From positions 56,685,526 through 56,749,525 of the forward strand of contig NC_088717.1 of the NCBI RefSeq assembly GCF_963576615.1: a stretch of DNA of 64,000 nt, given 5' to 3'. This document shows, piece by piece, positions 26,001 to 37,085 of this stretch. Numbering within the stretch: the stretch's first letter is position 1; each line of letters starts with the position of its first letter. The notes beneath the pieces are model-generated. The model had not been told where the DNA came from, did no database searches, and saw only the letters and a list, made by a program, of their open reading frames with translations. Source of the DNA: Watersipora subatra (lineage: Eukaryota; Bryozoa; Gymnolaemata; Cheilostomatida; Watersiporidae). Made by a program: the position numbers and the translations under genes.

Positions 26001-27460
26001 CTAGATTGCTCGTTTATTTCATGTTTATTGAGCAGTAATTATTTATACAATATAATGTACAGTTCTAGCCATCAACCTGATGCAACCTATCAGTCAATGC
26101 TGAACATTATTCTTTGTTGTCATAGCAGTTGTTCAAGAAATAGGCTAGAACTTTGGTTGCTGGAAATGTGATACTAAGTATTAGTTACTAGCATGTTATT
26201 ACTATTTGAGGGCTTTATGAGACTAATATCTTTGCATTGACTAAAGCATGCACTGAACCCCGGCTTGTAAAAGGCAGCAAAGTTAAGTGAATAGTCATGT
26301 CTTTAAAACTAATCCAATTATTACTGCTCATATGACTTATCAATCCATAACTTTTCATTGATCACTCGCAGTTAGCATGTACCTGATGGTATTTAGATAT
26401 GATGTGATTGAACAAGTAAATACTCAATTTGTACCACAGTAAAAATACTAGCTGCTATTACCAGCCATGTAATACTACTGTCTATGTCTATCTACTACTG
26501 TCTAATGTTTACATGTCTGTAAACTGGGCACGTAACCCGATAGAGTTTCAGAAAAAATATGTAGTGCTTATTATTTACTGTGCAACTGGAGTGGTTAGTT
26601 GATTTTTGTGAAGTGGTAATCTCTGACTTGGCTCAGAGAAAGGAGGGATGCTTACGAAATAGCCAATTTGTTTGGAGTTATTGTATGCAGAAGTCTAGAT
26701 ATTATGGAGAGTTTCAGGAAAAAACATGTATCAGCAAAAACATATTCTTTCTACTTGACTCAGTCAATTCTAAGGAACTAAAATATACCTATTTAGAGAT
26801 GATCAATAAAAAGGAAAGTGTCTGGTTTAATCATCTTGTACATACATCAGCCCTGTACATAATGAGTAAAACAAAAACTTTGTATATTTGTGTAAAAAAA
26901 CCAACTTCACTTACAGCTTCTTTCTGAAAGTAAAATATCAAATTACGTATATATTCTTATCAATGGTATGTGTATCTAGATTAGAATACCTTTGACATAC
27001 CGGTATTTTCACAAATGGTACAGTTAAAATTGCCTGACCACAACTGTAAGTACTTCGTTTCAAGAAATTTATTTCTATAAATTAAATTTAAAGTCTTTAG
27101 AGAACGCTAAAAGCCATTTTATCTAGCGAAGGCCCAAGTGTTTAGTAGCATATCAACTATTAGTCGCAAAATATTCTTGAAAAGTTTAGCACATTATTTT
27201 TAAAATTCTTCAAAAAGACAGGAATGTACCATATTACCAAATAACCAGAATCATAAAAATACTCATGCCACCTACATAAAAAATAAACTAGACCGTACCA
27301 TGCTAACTGGCGACCTGATACCCTTACTAGAGTTTGCTGTAGCTTAAAAGACATCGTGTATTCTATGCCAGCATTTACACATCTGTGACTTTAAGTTACT
27401 ACTTGGTGTAGGTATGCTACTTACTCTGAAGTTTGCATATACGGATCCTCTAGTGATGAT
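20080..27460. other. Long intergenic stretch upstream of protein C10
   Basis: No recognised gene. Contains an AT-rich ATATCTA palindromic patch at 22290-22400, a 24-bp perfect hairpin at 22870-22920, a hydrophobic chance-like frame at 23221-23568 and a weak P450-like frame at 24962-25090. Confidence 0.35.
22870..22920. repeat. Perfect 24-bp inverted repeat, 3-nt loop
   Basis: Arms 22870-22893 and 22897-22920 are exact reverse complements (ATTTATCCTTTCCTGAATAG and on), separated by CAA. Could be a very young foldback or a small structured RNA. Confidence 0.9.
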
Positions 27461-27521
27461 GATGTAGTACCGATGTGTAGACGCAGCCAATCTATATCAG
27501 CTGTATGGTAGATATTCAAAC

Positions 27522-27561
27522 ATGTTGTCAAACATGAGCATGACCATCAATGAGGCCAAAG
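27522..27561 (+). CDS. C12orf57: Protein C10 exon 1
   Basis: 40-nt start exon MLSNMSMTINEAK plus one base, donor G|GTACAT. An in-frame stop lies at 27465-27467 with no other ATG between. The phase and the alignment of NEAK-D-IL with human EQAK-VVL support it, but at 13 codons it is the weakest exon of the gene. Confidence 0.68.
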
Positions 27562-29695
27562 GTACATCACAAGTTATAAGATATTTATAGTACACTAATT
27601 GTTCTGTGTAATAGTTTTGCTATGGAATGTTAGCTTATTGGCTGACTGTCATTTAGGTAAAGCATATATATATAAATCTCAGTGTTTGTCTGTCATCTGT
27701 GTGTCCAGTTATAGCAATAGTTTTAGAAATGAAAAATCCGCTTCACACTGCAATGGAACTCGGAACCTCCGGGTCTGCAGGTGGACACTCTATCCACTAA
27801 GCCACACATTTTACTTGCGATACAATGGGTTAACTGTGCACATGGTCATTACATCGGTTAAAGTAATCATGCTTCAAGCACTTGGCAGAATACCATTGGT
27901 TATTACTGGCATGCTTGATCATTATGTGTAATGTAACAATTATTCTGTTCTGCACCGCTGCCAATACCGATTGATAAAAAAATGTTCTCACAATTTCAGA
28001 TAGATGAGCACCAAACATCAAACTCACAATGGAAATAGTTTCATCCTCACTCAAAACTTTATTACTTGTGAACTACCTGAAAAATGAACCTATTATTTGT
28101 ATATTCTCCATACAAGATGATAAATATCAGCTGATTCTCTATCTCACAACTAATATGCTAAAGAGATGCTGCCTCAATTTTTTGTATTTTTAAATGTTTT
28201 AGATATTCTTGGAGAAATTTTGGACAGCCTCAGCGCAGAGGACAGCGCATTTAGAGCAGCAAGAGCAGAAGCTGGTACAGACATGCTGAACTACCTAAGA
28301 GTCGTCTTTCCCTTAGCAACTGAAACGCAAATGCATATTCTTGAGAACCATGGCCACACAGAACAGGGAGAAGGTAACTCTTTTATGCTATCGATGAATT
28401 GTTGGTTGTCAATCTATCATACAAGAGAGATTAGTTTCCTGTATAACCGTGTGGGTAAGCTTTTTATTAATAGATATTTGTCAGTAAAATCAATTAATAC
28501 TGTTTATCAATTTCATTACGGACACAAGCAAATGTATAACTATCTGAAACATTCACATATCACTGTTGCTGCTGTTTGTCATCATAGAGGGCAGCTACAC
28601 TCATTATTAAATAGGTGCTCATTCGCTAGTTTTACTCCAATTTATTATTTCTTGAAGTCAACTTGTATTATTAATCATAATACAAGATGGCTAAGGTTTG
28701 CATTCTTTGAGGGTCCAAATTAGCTGTCAACAAATACAAAGTGTATGACTGGCTTTTGGTTTGTTTATAATTCAATTTAAGCTAGGCAAAAGTTGAAATT
28801 TTAAAATATCATTTTTGTTCTGATTCACATGAACACTACCGTAAATATAGTGGCATTTTCCATTTTCTCTCTGGATTCTTTTCAAATGAATATGTCAGTG
28901 GAAGCTACTTATGAATTTGCATGGATCATTTTGGTGCATTACTGAAATCTACCACCTAGAGCTTATTCAGTAACTAAAGAACCTAAATGACTGGAGAAAT
29001 GCACAATTACATAAATAGCCATAGATCTGTCAAGATTCATCTAGCCTTTCTAGCTAAGGTTATTTTTATCTGGTTTCACACATACTTTGCTCATTCTTGC
29101 TGTTAGCTGGCTTAGCACTTTGTTCAAGATAATGGATTTTTACTTTCAACCTACTTTGGAGGTGTCAACTTGCATAGACAATAACTTAAGTTCAAAACAA
29201 AATTCGCCATCTATTTACCAAATGGCAAAATGACAACTCTCGGATACTAAGAGTTGTTCGCTCTTTTCCTAATGGCAATAGATAAATTAATTTTTGTATT
29301 CTCTAGTAAAGAAAATGTTGTTGGTGATATCTTCATGATGGCTTCACTTAACTGCTACATAAAGATGTTAAAATAAAGTGGTGATTAGCCGTTTGTAAAC
29401 TTTTCTAATAAGGAGTATTGCTTACGACGTGAGAGCAAAGATTGAGTGTAGATCTCATTTTTAGTAATTTATTTGTGCTCGAGTCTTTGGGTTTAGCAAG
29501 TCTATTACCCTCATAGCAGATTTCGTGACAATGGTGGATTCGTTTGGTGTTTCAGACTTGGTGCGATTCACACGATTAGTGAAGGAACTGGAAAAACAAG
29601 ATGAGGAGTTGTCTCACCTTTATCACAAGTTGAAAAAGCTTTTGATACCCACTAAGGAAATGGTCTCAGTCAAGATAACAGAACCTGATTGCTAA
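27522..29695 (+). CDS. C12orf57: Protein C10 family (C12orf57 homologue), 3 exons
   Basis: Small conserved metazoan protein; human C12orf57 mutation causes Temtamy syndrome, but the biochemical role is unclear. Exons 27522-27561, 28203-28373 and 29556-29695 join in phase 1-1-1 to 351 nt: 116 residues plus stop, versus 126 in human. The N-terminus MSMTINEAKDILGEILDSL aligns with the human EQAKVVLAEVIQAF helix. RVVFPLATETQMHILENHG matches the family block VLPVATQIQQEVIKAYG. LVRFTRLVKELEKQDEELSH matches LKFARLVKSYEAQDPEIAS. No signal peptide or membrane segment is seen; the protein looks helical. The first exon has two further in-frame ATGs (27534, 27540), so the exact start is open. Intron 1 contains an antisense tRNA-like SINE. 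The gene converges on METTL4. Confidence 0.88.
27735..27830 (-). mobile_element. tRNA-derived SINE fragment in protein C10 intron 1
   Basis: The reverse complement reads GTGTGGCTTAGTGGATAGAG (A box), then CCGGAGGTTCCGAGTTCCAT (B box region). It matches the promoter part of the 9.7-kb element. Antisense in the C10 intron. Confidence 0.65.
28203..28373 (+). CDS. C12orf57: Protein C10 exon 2
   Basis: Acceptor TGTTTTAG, donor G|GTAACT. Encodes ILGEILDSLSAEDSAFRAAR, AGTDMLNYL, RVVFPLATETQMHILENHG and TEQGE, the core of the C10 family. The open frame runs on into the intron but loses similarity there. Confidence 0.9.
29556..29695 (+). CDS. C12orf57: Protein C10 exon 3 (terminal)
   Basis: Acceptor GTTTCAG. 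Encodes LVRFTRLVKELEKQDEELSH, KLKKLLIPTKEM and a short tail to TAA at 29693-29695. It lies 1.2 kb after exon 2. No ATG-initiated frame exposes it; it was found by extending the family alignment. Confidence 0.88.
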
Positions 29696-30103
29696 CTGCC
29701 TAATACTCCATTTTAGTTTGTCATGCTTATACAAACAAAAATATGTAGCTATATTTTTACTATCATAATTTCTAATATGAAGAGCATCATTTGGTAAGGT
29801 TTTAGGACTTGTGATACTAGGTAATTAGATATGATTACTGACCTGCCATTAGAAGTTGAGACCAATTTCACTAATCAACTAGTATTTGCAGTTAACAGCT
29901 TTGTGGTTACCTGCATTTGTCCGCCTTCAACTGTTGATATGTCTTACAATGAGCCTAACATAAATACTCTGTCACTATCACATAATGCTGGATATCAATG
30001 ACCATGGGAATGGCATTTATAAACTACTGCATTCCATAGAACTATCAATATCTAACTATCATATCAGAGTCACAATGATAGCTTGATTGTCTTTTGAAAG
30101 TAT

Positions 30104-30109
30104 TTTATT
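30104..30109 (-). other. Putative METTL4 polyadenylation signal
   Basis: AATAAA on the minus strand, about 110 bp past the METTL4 stop codon and before the C10 stop on the other strand. Position and sequence fit a poly(A) signal; not proven. Confidence 0.5.
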
Positions 30110-30219
30110 ATAAATATATTTATACAGAGATTTCTGGGGATGTTTTTTGGCTTTTTTGATAAATATTCTGCAAGACTCCGTAGAAGATGAGTATCAGTCA
30201 CGGAGCAGCGCTAACCTCG

Positions 30220-30261
30220 TCAGCCAACATCAAAGTAATCCATGTCTTGCTGGTGAATCAC
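30220..30261 (-). CDS. METTL4: METTL4 exon 8 (terminal, 42 nt)
   Basis: Acceptor GTTTGCAG, then VIHQQDMDYFDVG and TGA. It matches the human tail VLKFQHVDYF. The exon is only 14 codons including the stop. An AATAAA lies about 110 bp downstream on the same strand. Confidence 0.88.
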   Translation of the reverse strand: MIHQQDMDYFDVG

Positions 30262-33200
30262 CTGCAAACCATTATCTTATCAGAAACAAACTAACAAATG
30301 CTGAAACCAAACAGAAATCTCTCTCAATGAAGTTATATACAATATTAAAAATCTTATCCAGTTATTCTATTCAAGTCTTGAAATAAATGATGAGCCAAAG
30401 ATTAGCATCAGTTGCAAATAAAATCATTGAAATTGGTAGATAAACTGCAGCTGGCTGGTTTTGGTGATGCGCTAGGCAATCAGGTATATGTAGTTCTCAC
30501 TATCTCTCTCACTTAACTTGTCATCTGCAACATGGTTAAGCTTTGAAATGAAGTTAGCAATTTGAATCTGTGCTTACCTCATTGCCCCAACTCATGAAAT
30601 TGGGTAAAAGGTTTCGTGCGAACAACTCCAAGCATTTGGGATTCTCTGGTAAATACTTTTTGAAGAGCTCTAAAAGTGTAATGGATTATTTTAAAAGTCA
30701 ATCAAAAATTAGATACAAAATACATGTACATCCAAGTTCCGCATCAACAATGTGAGTGAAAAAATTAAGACAGGAAATGCACAAGCAAATCTACTATCAT
30801 TGGAATGACGTCATCAAATGTGGGAAATGAACAGAAAGCAGCAGCCTGGTTGGTATGACTCACTCTCAACATGAAAACAATACAAACGCAAGTTGAATTG
30901 AAGGGAGATGACTTCCTAGTACAGAGTGTATGAGAGGTAAAGAGATATCATGGACTCACTAGTACCTAGTAAAGCAGGTTTAGCAGAGTGTATAAGGGAA
31001 GGTATCGACACTATCACTTTTTGACTTATTAACTGCTCTGGAATGGCTTGACCCGTTCGTACAGCAATACAGAGTGTCTCATATGGCTTCTTTCCTCCTT
31101 TATGAAAGGGACGAATCAGATCTCCCGACTTAGTTACCTGGTGAAATAGCATGAGAGCTAGTTAGCTTGTATGCATAACAAATAGTGAGGAGATGCCTAG
31201 CAAGTTTTACATAGAGAACATGCTAACTTTCGTGATAGTTTCATCTACGATTTGAATGTCTGGCTAGAGCCCAGCCTAAAAATCTTAATAAGATATTTTG
31301 CAACAGTTAATGCAAATAAAAATAAATGTCTGGATACACCACTATTTTGATGAAACATAATTAGTTTGACAAGGGCTAACCGCAGATAGTGTGAGCACAT
31401 AGCACAACAAGACTGACCAGAGCATCTTTATACATATCAGTTAACAGTCAAACAAGCTTTGAACTATTCCAAGCCATTGGAACTTACTAGTCTAGTAAAT
31501 CACTTATGAAAGCAATTTTAGAAAACTTTTTATAACTTGTTTTAAAAACTTTTCTAAAACATTGTTTAGCTTTAGTGTAGGAATAAGAAACTGTGTTAGA
31601 CTGTAGGCGGTAGCTGGTAATAAATTATGATTGCAAGGGAATCACAATGCTGTTAAAATGAAAATACATGTAAAGGAAATATACCATCATTAGATGGAAA
31701 TAGATGCCACAAAATGCACCCACTGAATTTGTGATCAAGATTTTTAAATTCAGGTAGTAAAATAATCGTGACCTGCAACCTTTCCATGTGAGTGCTATTT
31801 CACCTGTAATAACATCTAAGAGCCTTTTGCCTCAAAGCTTCAACATTTTGTACCAGAAGGTAGATTGAGGACTGTTAAAAAGTATGGGAGCAATTTAACA
31901 TGTAGACATGTTGTATTTTAAATATAGCCAATCATACATTCAGAAAGGTTATTTGTACTTATGATGACTTTGGTGAGCCACCGACCTTACACCAGTACCA
32001 AGTGGAGACAACCCTAAAGTCCCAATGAGGAAGAAGACTTTTTTCTATGAATTCTCGCTGCGACTTGCAATTAGTACACCAGAGGAGCAGCAGGGAATTC
32101 TCAGCACTCATCCTCTTTATTGGCAGTTCTAGAAACTCAGTGTTGTTCAGCCGCTTGTATCTGCAACCGAGTTTGTGAGAAACTACATGTAGGTAACACT
32201 GATCATGAGTATGCATGAAACTGTCTTCCTGTGCAGTTGAGAACAAGGAGTCGACTAACTCACTACAGACCCACACAAAATGTACATGATGACCGCTTAA
32301 AAGTCTGAGTGAATTCTCTGATTTACAAGAATCTCTTAATATACATGAAACCAGCCTCTCAATTCACCACATTTTGAACTGAGAGAGCACACATGTCTCA
32401 AACTAAACTCATGAATACAAAACACTCGATATGAGACAAGTTGTTGCTCGTCCTCACTGACGTATAATTGTACTATTTGTACTATGCATACCAGCATAGT
32501 ACAAATAGTACAAGATTCTAGAGTAACAGAAGGTTCACTGAACTTTCTTGACTTTTATGTCAGCTGTAAGGTTTTAAGTAACATGTACTCTTTGTGCATG
32601 TACAACACGTGTACATGTCTTGTCTCAGTTCAAATTGTGCTAAACCATGAGGCAGGTTTTCTGTATATTAAAAGATCAGATTAGTATGTACCTTGTCGTA
32701 CTTAAAACCTTACAAATGACATAAAAATCGAGAAAGTTGCTCATAAGATGGTGTAGATTCGCAAGTATCAAATCTACCTTTGGCACTTGCTAATAATAAA
32801 TAGTGGATCTTGAGCTAACAGGCAAACTCACAAATGAGTAAAATAAATTCAGTTAAAAAAATTTCAAGTTAGAGGAAACTCTAATTAAAAGAAAGGAAGG
32901 TAAAGGTGCAGAATGTTAAGTCAGCCTTACACTTTCTTTCGTCGGGCAGACTTATTCTCCCAGGGCGGATCGACAATTAAAAAATTGAATTTTCTATCAA
33001 AGGTTTGAGAGAATTCTTGAAGCCCGAGTATATCAGACATGAGGAAACTAGAGTTGGTTGGTATCAGAAACTTCCGTCCTTGTAACCTCAAAGATATGTT
33101 GTCAACACAATTAGACTCGATGAGATTGTGGCAGAAGGATTCCTGACATGACGCTGCGTCTAAAAGAGTAAAAAACAGCATTAGTACAGTTTCTTAGCAC

Positions 33201-36200
33201 TTATAGAAACATAAAACTCAGATGGCTTACTAGAAGGCATGAAATTATAGAATGTCCAAAATTGTGCGTCTACGACCACGTAAATTAGATTTGGTAACTA
33301 GTATAGTAGATTGCAGCATTAAGATCTGCGTTTGCTACTAAAATATAAAAACTAAACCACGTAGGAATGCCTTGTTAGGTAGTAGTGATGTCAAACATTA
33401 AACATTAAAGTTCTTGGAATAGTTTCCAACTCATCATATTTTGCTAGTTTTTAAATTATGGTATTTCTAACGATCAAGCAGTAAGCTGTCTACCATAGTC
33501 ACCTACTATAGTCACTTACCATAGTCACCTACCATAGTCACCTACCATAGTCACCTACCTAACATCAAGAGTCCTTACAAATATCAACAATTTAAGAACA
33601 ATGCTAATCTTCTTCGATATGAAAATACGGCTACGCTGTTCAAAAGGGTCTGATATAGAATATGACCGTATATCTATTGCTACACGTTAACTCGAGCCTC
33701 TGCTGTTGCAGTCCAGTGGATAATACTAGCCAATATCTCAGGTCACTTGACTGTGCGTAACCCATGGTAACGGTATATACAGTATATCTATTTCTGGTGT
33801 GGATTAATAGCGATGTCTATGTTAAGCCTTAAAGATTCCATACATTACAAATGCCTCCCTTTGCATATGAAACTAACATGTACAACTAGCAACAACGAAT
33901 GCAACGTTACAGTGAAATAAGGTATAAACATGCTAGTTTCTTTTTCTAAAATAGACTAAGGTATGTTTGCTAATATATCTGATTACCTCTGTCAGCCTAC
34001 AGAATAGAGGTTCTGATGAATCCATTTTAAGACTTTATTTTGAATCCAATCCTGTTCTGATGTTCAAAGTAATTGTTCTGTCATTAAGTATGTGTACCTC
34101 TCTGCATTGCTATTTAAGTTGATTATAGCTTAGCTTGCATATTTATTAGAACTGTTCTCATTAGTCAGCTCCAAGCACGCTAAATAACTAAGTCATTAAG
34201 TCGCGAAGCGCGCTAAGTTGTCCGTGAATAATTTGTATTGCTGGAATCCTATGTAGTTAATGACACGTAGTTTGGAGTTGTCACTCCAAATTTCATTGTA
34301 TTTGCTGTTCAAGTAATTTAACAACCATAAATGCTATAAACCAAACAATAAATGTTAGTAAAAAATAAATAAACATTCAATTTATTTAGGATTCATTACT
34401 GCATTAAATTATCTGTCAATAGTTCCTAAAATTGAGTATTACTCATACAATAGGATGTTTGGTTGATTGGTTGCAATCACTGAAGTTGCCAGTTAGTTTT
34501 GGTATTTTGAGAAGATAACTCAAAGGGAAGCAATCAAGTTGTGTCTTATACGATTATTGTACACTGTTAAAATGAAACAATGCCACACAACATTACCCTT
34601 CCCATCGTCAAACATCTGTTTAAAATTATCAATAATGTTACGCTACTCCACACCTGGGACTGCAGTTAATAATGTGTAATGAAAGGGCTTCCATGTGCAG
34701 GAAGAGACAACTTACAATTTCTAAGTTTTTTCCAAACGAGCATCCTCCATCAATGGATGTTTTTCGGTTAATAGATGGGCTTGAAATACAATGAGCGTGC
34801 AGAGGTACACCTTATACCATGTTGCTATACATCATACATAACCCTTAACAGTAACAATAGTGTCAGGTATATGTCACCAAACAGGCAAAAAAGAATGGTT
34901 GATGCTAAAAATGAAACAGAAGTTGGACCAATCAGCTAGTAGCACAGAAGCAAAATTAAGGTGGCAAATCAAGAGATGAAAAAAGGTAAGATGCGAGTCA
35001 GACATAATGATGTATCTACTGAAGAAGGCAAACTGCGTAATACAGCTTAAGTCGGTACGGAAAGAAGGCCTGTATATAGACAATACATCATCAGAAAGAT
35101 GTGATAGTAGACTTACCCTCCGGGGTATTCAGTTGAACATAGCCTATAGAGCGTTCAGCGCCATGACAAGACATGCCAGTCAGTTCCACCAATAAGGATG
35201 AGCAGCCAAGTGAATCGACCAATGATCTAGCGACAACATTATTGTCATTAGAGCTAACTACGTGATTAAATAATCCAGCAGCCTTGGCGGAGACCATGAT
35301 AGAATTAAACATAAGTTCTATTCTGCTATCAACTGGCTCTGACTGACTGCACCGTTCCTACAACACAGAGTACATGTCAAAGGGGCTGGCTGCACCGTTC
35401 GTACAACACAGAGCACATGTCAAAGGGGCTCATTGCATCGTTCCTACAACACAGAGTACATGTCAAAGGAGCTCGTTGCACTGTTCCTACAACACAGAGT
35501 ACATGTCAAAGGGGCTCGTTGCACCGTTCCTACAACACAGAGTACATGTCAAAAGAAACAGTACAAATAGTAGACCGCGAGTGGAAGGTATGGTAGACCA
35601 AGTTTTTTACACATTTATGTTTATGTTTGAAGGAGCAGTTACCATATTCTTCACCCAAATTCTGAAAAAAGATCGCACCTTAACAGGTTGTAGAGCAAAT
35701 ATTTGAGGAAAGGCCGCTAGAAATCAGAATTTAACTCACACTTGATCAAATCAGCCATGCAAAGCCACAAGTGAATTATCATGCAGATATTGTGTGTAAA
35801 CTTAAAAGAACTTTCTGGTTTGTAGATGAAAGGATTCCGCTGAATGTTACCACAGTATTTGCCAGATAATCCCTGAATAACTCACCAGTTTACTTAATAA
35901 GATAATTAAATAATATAGTTTCTGCAAGTCTAATCATCCAAATGGCAGCAGAAGCTTTACGACTTGTAATTTTATTACTGGAAGTTATCCACTCTTCGAT
36001 TAACAGCTAATAAATTATTTAATATTAACTGACGTTACAGTTTGTTACAAAAAGATAGCTTGTTCTTTTGCCTGTGCCTGAATACCAAAACTGGTTAATG
36101 GTAGAGTTGGCTCGTCCACTTATGTTCGGCTAAAATATTTGTGTAGCCCAGGCTATGTGTACTACTGTACATCTACAGACAGCTCAGCTGTAGTTCAAAC

Positions 36201-37085
36201 TGTGTCTCAATACATTAAATTACCGCATGCCTCCTTTTTATAAAAAATACTCATTCATAGTGGATCACTGACTCTCTCCTTCCTCAAACATGCATACTCT
36301 CTATGTTACACACTATTAAATGCCTTAATGAACTAGATATAAGTGACCCACAGTAACATATCACAATGTCTAAAATATAATTTATGGCGCAAATCAGTAT
36401 TGAGTTACCTTTTTCCGTTTTCTCTTTCGCCTCCGTTCCAAAGCTACAGCCTCCATCTCTGTTTCCCGAACATCAGCTTCATGTTCCGAAATCATTTTAA
36501 ACACAGATTCAACATTGTACAGGCATGATTTAGGCCTCACAGCCTGTCTTCTTAACCCTCTACTGGTCACATCTAATAGTTCACCATAGCCTGCAAATAT
36601 TAGTCCATGAAAATGTTGACTATCCAGGACAAGTATACTGTTCAAATGTTTACAAGGAAACGCGTTAGAAATTGCACTCTTTCATACATAGTATAATTTC
36701 TTCCTTTTGTATATCAACTACCATAACTTACAATCAATTACCATACCTTACAATCAACTACCATACCTTACAATCAACTACCGTAACTTACAATCATCTA
36801 CTGTAACTTACAATCAATTACCATACCTTACAATCAACTACCATACCTTACAATCAACTACCGTAACTTACAATCATCTACTGTAACTTACAATCAAATA
36901 CAGTAACTTACAATCAACCGCCGTAACTTACCATCAACTACCGTAACCTACAATCAACTACCATAACTTACAATCAACTACCATAACTTACAGTAATTTA
37001 CAATCAGCTACTGTAACTTACAATCCTCATAAAACTTTAGAGTGTCGAGAATAAAGCCATCAGCTGTTTCGTGAATCACTGCCAT
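30220..37085 (-). CDS. METTL4: METTL4 homologue, MT-A70 family N6-adenine methyltransferase, 8 exons
   Basis: SAM-dependent N6-adenine methyltransferase of the MT-A70 family. Vertebrate METTL4 methylates U2 snRNA (m6Am), and a DNA 6mA role is debated. Minus-strand exons in transcript order: 37085-37022, 36590-36409, 35342-35117, 33159-32931, 32160-31986, 31137-30966, 30669-30578, 30261-30220. All phases join, giving 1182 nt, 393 residues plus stop; the human protein has 472. The N-terminus MAVIHETADGFILD aligns with the METTL4 start. A basic stretch RRRKRKRKK (74-82) is a likely nuclear localisation signal. FLIPTNSSFLMSDI precedes the catalytic DPPW motif (221-224) and ENKS. Then come SLLLLWCTN, VVSTWYWCK, GKKPYETL, CLELFARNL and SWGNE, all family hallmarks. 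Acceptor choice for exon 3 is the least certain. The gene is tail-to-tail with C10 and divergent from FGGY. Confidence 0.93.
30578..30669 (-). CDS. METTL4: METTL4 exon 7
   Basis: Acceptor ACTTTTAG, donor GAG|GTAAGC. Encodes ELFKKYLPENPKCLELFARN then FMSWGNE. LELFARNL and SWGNE are hallmark C-terminal motifs of MT-A70 proteins. Confidence 0.93.
30966..31137 (-). CDS. METTL4: METTL4 exon 6
   Basis: Acceptor TTTCACCAG, donor G|GTACTA. Encodes VTKSGDLIRPF, HKGGKKPYETL, VIVSIPSLIHSAKPALL. KPYE and the SIP-HS-KP block are conserved in the family. Phase 0 to 1. Confidence 0.92.
31986..32160 (-). CDS. METTL4: METTL4 exon 5
   Basis: Acceptor GGTTGCAG. Donor AAG|GTCGGT is weak but phase-correct. Encodes YKRLNNTEFLELPIKRM, SLLLLWCTNC and RVVSTWYWCK, aligning without gaps to human METTL4 around the DPPW block. 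Confidence 0.9.
32468..32513. repeat. Perfect 20-bp inverted repeat in METTL4 intron 4
   Basis: Arms TTGTACTATTTGTACTATGC and its reverse complement, with a 6-nt loop (ATACCA). Confidence 0.85.
32931..33159 (-). CDS. METTL4: METTL4 exon 4, catalytic DPPW
   Basis: Acceptor CTTTTAG, donor GT|GTAAGG. Encodes KFLIPTNSSFLMSDI, then FLIVDPPWENKSARRKKV. DPPW is the MT-A70 catalytic motif. Phase 1 to 2. Confidence 0.93.
33488..33560. repeat. 13-bp tandem repeat in METTL4 intron 3
   Basis: Five to six units of TACCATAGTCACC. Confidence 0.8.
33560..35110. other. METTL4 intron 3, remainder
   Basis: Intronic AT-rich sequence. No nested gene recognised. Confidence 0.5.
35117..35342 (-). CDS. METTL4: METTL4 exon 3
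   Basis: Donor GAGG|GTAAGT. Acceptor CAGTCAG gives phase 0 and joins exon 2. An alternative acceptor after 35322 would need an extra exon for phase. Encodes RIELMFNSIM, NNVVARSLVDSLG and YVQLNTPE, which leads into DAASCQESF; human has LQLVEED at the same place. The 43-bp tandem repeat begins at the acceptor. Confidence 0.75.
35346..35556. repeat. 43-bp minisatellite abutting METTL4 exon 3 acceptor
   Basis: About five units containing CACCGTTCCTACAACACAGA, GTACATGTCAAAGGGGCT. The first unit begins within a few bases of the exon 3 acceptor used by the minus-strand gene. Confidence 0.85.
36409..36590 (-). CDS. METTL4: METTL4 exon 2
   Basis: Acceptor TTTGCAG, donor AAG|GTAACT. Begins CYGELLDVTSRG and includes AVRPKSCLYNVESVF, comparable to the FRPELFDV region of METTL4. 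It ends in the basic ERRRKRKRKK segment. Phase 1 to 0. Confidence 0.82.
36714..37030. repeat. 20-bp minisatellite spanning METTL4 exon 1 splice donor
   Basis: About 15 units. On the minus (transcribed) strand each reads GATTGTAAGTTACGGTAGTT or a close variant, so each holds a GTAAGT-like 5' splice site. The unit at 37011-37030 is the real exon 1 donor. A four-unit higher-order pattern is visible (units 1-4 equal units 5-8, 36.72-36.88 kb). Confidence 0.85.
37022..37085 (-). CDS. METTL4: METTL4 exon 1
   Basis: Encodes MAVIHETADGFILDTLKFYE and D, with a split codon at the end; it parallels the human METTL4 N-terminus (MSVVHQLSAGWLLDHL). The donor T|GTAAGT at 37021 is the first unit of a 20-bp tandem repeat. 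No in-frame ATG lies in the dozen or so codons upstream that I read. Confidence 0.85.

Noticed and set aside
26580..26927. 115-codon frame upstream of protein C10
   Set aside because: No family similarity and no splice or start context; not part of the C10 gene by phase or alignment.
36714..37030. CRISPR-like array
   Set aside because: Units are contiguous 20-bp repeats without unique spacers, in a eukaryotic intron.
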